Source of the DNA: Avispirillum sp959601495
GTDB taxonomy: Bacteria; Bacillota; Clostridia; Oscillospirales; CAG-272
NCBI GenBank assembly: GCA_959601495.1
Contig: CAUGPT010000008.1
Location: 1-64,000, forward strand
DNA length: 64,000 nt
Reading direction: 5' to 3'
Below the pieces are notes generated by a model, which did not search any database, was not told the DNA's origin, and saw only the letters and a program-made list of their open reading frames with translations. A program made the translations under genes and the position numbers. Of the stretch, positions 60,701 to 64,000 are shown one piece after another. The first letter of the stretch is position 1, and the number at the start of each line of letters is the position of its first letter.

Positions 60701-63700
60701 GGGCTATCGCACAGGCAATGCGTCCGTCCCCGTAAAAACCACCTCCTCGGGAGAGTGGGTGCGCCTTGAGGTCACGGTCAATGTGGTCTCGGGAGACACC
60801 AGAATGCATGTGGGGCTTTACATGGACAGTACCACCTCCGGAAATATAAAGGTGGACGATATTCAGGTAGAATGGAATCTTACAGGCTCTGCCGGAGGCT
60901 TCAACCTTCTCTGCGACGGCGGATTTTATGAGGGCAGCGAAATGTGGGGCGGTAACTGCAGCACGTTTGCCTCAAGAGACAGCAGCTGCCCCGCATCCAT
61001 AAAGAAAAAAGCCATGATCACCCCCGGAGTATCAACATACGGTGCCATCGGCAAAAAAATATATGTAAACGGATCTAAGGGAGACAGCTTTGTCTTCGGC
61101 GGATGGGCAAAGGCCTCGTCCGTTTCGACAGAGGCGCAGACGAACAAACCCGGCAAGCCCGCCTTTCATATAAATGTTGTGTTCTTTAAGGGCGAAACAA
61201 TAGTCGGCGATATTCTGAGTGCTCCGTTTAACTATATGTATGACGACTGGCAGTATCTTTGCGCCGAGGCAATTGCCCCTGCGGAATACGATAACGTACA
61301 GTATGTTTTCAGATATAACTTTAATATAGGAACAGCGCAGTTTGCCTGCCCGTTCCTGTATAAGGAAAGCTACGGACAAAGCTATACATATGACTCCGAC
61401 GGAAATGTTACAAGCGCAAAGAGCCTTTCCGAAACGCTTGCAAAATTTGCATACTCAAACGATCTTTTGACGCACAGCGTCAGTCCCGCGGGTGCGGGCT
61501 ATACCTATGCATACGATTCAAAGAACAACCTTGAAAACGCATATTCAAATCAGGGTCAGATCGTTGAATATAAGTATGACGCAGCGGGCAACCCCACAGA
61601 AACAAAGATCACAGAGGCGAAATACAAAACGGAGATAGCGCAGTACGGCAGGTATCATCTGCTGAACTCTGAAACCGGAAGATGTATAGTTACAACTTCT
61701 ACAGCTGCATTTTGTACCAACTTCAAATACAGCAGCAGATATAATTTCTTCCCCGGCAGCACGGCAAATACATATAAAATAATGGATAATGACGGTATAG
61801 ACAGCCTTGCGCTTTCCGTCACTTCCTCCGGTGCAAAGGTTTCGTCGGTTGAAAACAGCAACGCTACGGACTTTTCTGCGGTTTTGCAGGATAACGGAAC
61901 ATTTGTAATAAAAGCCGTAAGCGGAGGAAAAACATACTACCTCAAGGATACAGAGGAGCCGGGGTCGGATAACACCTCAACGCTTGCCGCCGATACGGCA
62001 GAGGGAGCCGCGGCAGATAAGCTTTCCGATATATATAAATGGTATTTTATCGACGGCAATTACCGCGAGCTTACCTCAAAATCGACCGCAACATGGGGCA
62101 AAGCCTCAGGCATATATACCGTTACGGGCGAGACCGACGAGGTAAAGAATAATTACAGCTACGGCTATGACACCATGGGCAGGCTCACCTCCGCAGAAAT
62201 GACGGTAGATAACGGCTCCGGCGGACAGACGGTTATGACCCATTCCGATTATACATACGACCCGGGCGACAGAATGACCGGAGTTAACACAGACGGCATC
62301 AGCGTGTCATACAGCTACACTTTAGGCATGCTTACGGAGATAGGTCTGCCGGGCACTCTGAAATATCAGCTTGCCTACGACGCCTACGGCAGACGGACAA
62401 CAACATCCGTATCGGGAAGCGGGGGCAGCAGAACACTGTCGGAGAATACATATACGGGCAGACTGCTCTCGGGCATGACATACGGAAACGGAGTGCAGCT
62501 GTCATATACATATGATGCACTTGACAGAATAACGCAAAAGGTGTATTCTGACAGCAGTGCAAAGCCCGTAACCTACAGCTACGGTGCTTCAGGTGAGCTG
62601 CGCATGGTAAAGGACCTTATGGGCGGCACATGCACCCTGTATACGTATGATCTGACGGGGCGCACGGTGAACACCTCCGTGTCAAACCTCAGCGGCAAGC
62701 TGCTTGCAACCGTGGGCACCTCGTATACGCCGCAGAAGGGAACCGTTGCGGGCACAACGCTCAGAATGTACAAGCCGGACGACGGCACAGTGCTCCTTAA
62801 CGATGTGTACGGCTACGAGTACGGAACGGGAACAGGCTCAACCCCCGTGGGGCTTATCTCCAAAATGCGTCTCAACGGCGTTGATAAGATCACATACACG
62901 TATGACAACCTCGGCAGACTGCAGCACAAAGATGTATATCTGCCGGAAATGACATACAGTGATCAGATGATAGGAGAGGCATATTTCTACGAGGGCGCTC
63001 AGGAGAATACAAATGTAAAAGAGACTAACTCCCGTCTTGAGCTGTTTATCGACTATTACGGCGTAAGATACAGACCCGTATACGACCCAATGGGAAATAT
63101 TACCGAGGTTATAGGCACATACTATAACACGGAAAAAAAGAAAATAGACGACTACAGCGAATACGATGCGCATAACAGACTGACGTATAACAGCCGTATA
63201 TCCGAGAAAAACAGAGAATATGACAATGTCATGGAATATGATGACAGAGGTAATATTTTAGAGAGGACTTTTCAGGATCAGGGCGACGGAAGTAACAACC
63301 GATACGATCACTTTGAGTACACCGACAGCACATGGGGCGATCTGCTGACAAAGTATAATAATACAACGATCACCTATGATGCGATAGGCAATCCGCTCAG
63401 CTACCGCGACGGCATAACCATGACGTGGAAAAACGGCAGACGTCTTGCCACGTTTACAAAAGGTGATGTTTCGGCAAGCTTTGACTACGACGCGGACGGA
63501 CTGCGCACGACAAAAACAGTCGGCACAAGCCGCGTGGACTATTACCGCGCGGGCGGTCTGCTCCTCGGAGAGGTGCACACCGACGGAGATGAGTCGTACA
63601 CCATAAACTACATGTACGACGAAAGCGGCAGAATGCTCGGCTTCCGCCTTGACGGCGCGGAGTATTACTATGTGCGCGACTATTCGGGAGATGTGACGGG

Positions 63701-64000
63701 ACTCATCAACTCCCGGGGCGAGCTTATAGGCAGCTATCTGTACGACCCGTGGGGAGTCCTGCTCGAAACCTATCTCAACACGTTTGAAGAAGAGACCGCC
63801 GAGTGGACTGACGCCGACCGCGCAGAGTATATGCGCGTGCTCAACCTCAACCCCATCCGCTACAAGAGCTACTATTACGATACCGAGACGGGATTCTACT
63901 ATCTCCGGTCGAGATATTATGATCCTATAACAACGAGATTCATTTCTCCGGATACTGTTGATGTTCTTACTGTATCGGCGGCATCTATAACCGATAGAAA
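57723..64000 (+). CDS. Giant secreted RHS/YD-repeat protein, incomplete at the window edge
   Basis: The frame is open for over 2090 codons to the window edge, so the 3' end is missing. A signal peptide (about 1-28) is followed by a DNRLRE-like segment (about 340-535), YD/RHS repeats (about 680-900), a carbohydrate-binding-like insert (about 900-1215), a ricin-like insert (about 1305-1440, GRYHLLNSETGRCIV and ending KWYFIDGN) and YD repeats (about 1475-1995) with the RHS core SYYYDTETGFYYLRSRYYDP near 2048. RHS proteins are polymorphic shells with a variable toxic end. AAAGGA precedes ATG 57723. Confidence 0.92.
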   Translation, partial: MRKTLCGITAALLAAIIAFQAIPITMAADTENEGYNPYEGITDFDETELDPSLLDDAVSESEASPVVLGEEVSLRTENSKFFRMSDGSYTAAVYPIQVHYESDGVMEEIDNTPKTVYENGVQVLRADSGEAAVTLPSAMESGQSITYSARGADIRFSFISDAPGASSAEIGINEEPAERIDELRDIVGSDDADEDAVSDAAEELNSYLMSADKAYSSVTYEGISDSTTLKYELIGTSLKESIIVSDIRSAKKQYSFFIEPSGAKPELQDDGSVVFLGDNDEICATIRAPYMFDRNNALGEVEVELADNGDGTFIYTLVPDRRWMCGAGVLYPVTIDPTFELTGFSGIKDTTGVFASSAGSLNDTDEKIFMKVGKRYDSVTGAAPEVQGMIYARIPESIMENNYRIVSAGIMVYAMRQNTAATTTGDMQVNAYRIEKDWNTSDINENGVVCLGSDGRADYTTVLDYAVLNDNSFVKLKPYPVYFDITKAAQSWADGTAPNYGIALRAASVGTSQSYIHFVDSTFTAASAYCPQFVVNYRDTEGIEDYWTYTTVPAGRGGALSVNNFNGNAIMTHPLTTSTGGVMPVNVSISISASREAEKTTGMGNIKTNFHMWITETEDDDLRANGYDYVFTDADGTRHYMKKESGNDYRDEDGLGIKLKFLNETDYKYSFETKSKLTYKFDYFGRLKLVCDANGNKNYITYVSMTDPGNAQIGVITESNAALDYSRSTVFNYSPDSRQDCVSVRSPEGKTTTVCFRDTNKNFIESIYQHDTESTGAPGKVIFTTSETSGRLITSITDGSGHKVTAAYNSKRRVEIITRGSNAQALESYEFEYSGFATTVTDQDRDSTTYQFNRFGQTVGAVNNTMSMGQSYKMGAPGGTSGETNKILSVSKTVAPAENRLDGANFWNASYLNEYSVYPSSDGVTLSHFMDNGSSGYGAMTVNKTEGSGERFIYRSVYGLYPGTYTLSMYVCTFGAVLKGKGATATVNVFNSSGYRTGNASVPVKTTSSGEWVRLEVTVNVVSGDTRMHVGLYMDSTTSGNIKVDDIQVEWNLTGSAGGFNLLCDGGFYEGSEMWGGNCSTFASRDSSCPASIKKKAMITPGVSTYGAIGKKIYVNGSKGDSFVFGGWAKASSVSTEAQTNKPGKPAFHINVVFFKGETIVGDILSAPFNYMYDDWQYLCAEAIAPAEYDNVQYVFRYNFNIGTAQFACPFLYKESYGQSYTYDSDGNVTSAKSLSETLAKFAYSNDLLTHSVSPAGAGYTYAYDSKNNLENAYSNQGQIVEYKYDAAGNPTETKITEAKYKTEIAQYGRYHLLNSETGRCIVTTSTAAFCTNFKYSSRYNFFPGSTANTYKIMDNDGIDSLALSVTSSGAKVSSVENSNATDFSAVLQDNGTFVIKAVSGGKTYYLKDTEEPGSDNTSTLAADTAEGAAADKLSDIYKWYFIDGNYRELTSKSTATWGKASGIYTVTGETDEVKNNYSYGYDTMGRLTSAEMTVDNGSGGQTVMTHSDYTYDPGDRMTGVNTDGISVSYSYTLGMLTEIGLPGTLKYQLAYDAYGRRTTTSVSGSGGSRTLSENTYTGRLLSGMTYGNGVQLSYTYDALDRITQKVYSDSSAKPVTYSYGASGELRMVKDLMGGTCTLYTYDLTGRTVNTSVSNLSGKLLATVGTSYTPQKGTVAGTTLRMYKPDDGTVLLNDVYGYEYGTGTGSTPVGLISKMRLNGVDKITYTYDNLGRLQHKDVYLPEMTYSDQMIGEAYFYEGAQENTNVKETNSRLELFIDYYGVRYRPVYDPMGNITEVIGTYYNTEKKKIDDYSEYDAHNRLTYNSRISEKNREYDNVMEYDDRGNILERTFQDQGDGSNNRYDHFEYTDSTWGDLLTKYNNTTITYDAIGNPLSYRDGITMTWKNGRRLATFTKGDVSASFDYDADGLRTTKTVGTSRVDYYRAGGLLLGEVHTDGDESYTINYMYDESGRMLGFRLDGAEYYYVRDYSGDVTGLINSRGELIGSYLYDPWGVLLETYLNTFEEETAEWTDADRAEYMRVLNLNPIRYKSYYYDTETGFYYLRSRYYDPITTRFISPDTVDVLTVSAASITDR

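Overview
The window is a gene-dense, moderately GC-rich stretch of a monoderm Firmicute, most likely an anaerobic gut member of the class Clostridia (Ruminococcaceae/Oscillospiraceae-like). The case for this rests on strong Shine-Dalgarno sites with ATG/GTG/TTG starts, two [FeFe] hydrogenases controlled beside Rex, FeoA/FeoB iron uptake, a GH94 phosphorylase, a dockerin-bearing secreted protein, S-layer homology repeats, LytTR/GHKL signalling, fatty-acid kinase FakA with DegV, and many ABC exporters. The sequence alone does not give a species. I saw no rRNA, tRNA, CRISPR array, insertion sequence or phage genes.

Layout. 1-570: three 129-bp tandem repeats rich in short palindromes, then the leader of radA. 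571-6598 (+): radA, a DUF218 membrane protein, thiamine pyrophosphokinase, a HAD hydrolase and a GH94 phosphorylase, closed by facing terminators. 6704-8794 (-): sugar isomerase/epimerase and Gfo/Idh/MocA dehydrogenase. 8938-15876 (-): Pr6Pr membrane protein, a polytopic membrane protein, FakA, DegV, and an OmpR-type two-component system. 16068-18670 (+): GNAT-like acyltransferase, ACT protein, PFL-family protein. 18838-23522 (+): a MacAB/YknXYZ-like exporter with two adaptors. 23770-25550 (+): a promoter and terminated leader RNA, then two small proteins and a GNAT-YoaP protein. 25858-27710 (+): AraC regulator and lipoprotein. 27901-32172 (-): two ABC-2 exporters, divergent from a LysR regulator. 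33434-34445 (+): LytTR regulator and DUF3021 membrane protein behind a 21-bp direct repeat. 34609-41562 (+): iron region feoA-feoA-feoB-small Cys-rich protein, then an ABC exporter and an HMA metallochaperone. A palindrome GTTAGC-N4-GCTAAC occurs four times before feoA and once more before the ABC exporter, which suggests one metal regulon.

41654-47993 (+) is the most interesting block: rex, an APH-fold kinase, two small [2Fe-2S] proteins, a PAS-containing sensory-type [FeFe] hydrogenase, a SpoIIE/PP2C-type phosphatase overlapping it, and a second monomeric [FeFe] hydrogenase. Together they look like a hydrogen/redox sensing and signalling module built around a catalytic hydrogenase.

48082-57275 holds a YoaK-type membrane protein, a LysR regulator, a Gln/Asn-only 40-residue microprotein, an SLH-domain surface protein, a PH-like membrane protein, a dockerin-DUF4838 secreted protein, and a GHKL/LytTR two-component system. 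The window ends inside a very large secreted RHS/YD-repeat protein (from 57723) that carries non-YD inserts, including a ricin-like segment. Coordinates and motifs were read directly from the sequence; family names come from recognisable motifs and were not checked by database search.
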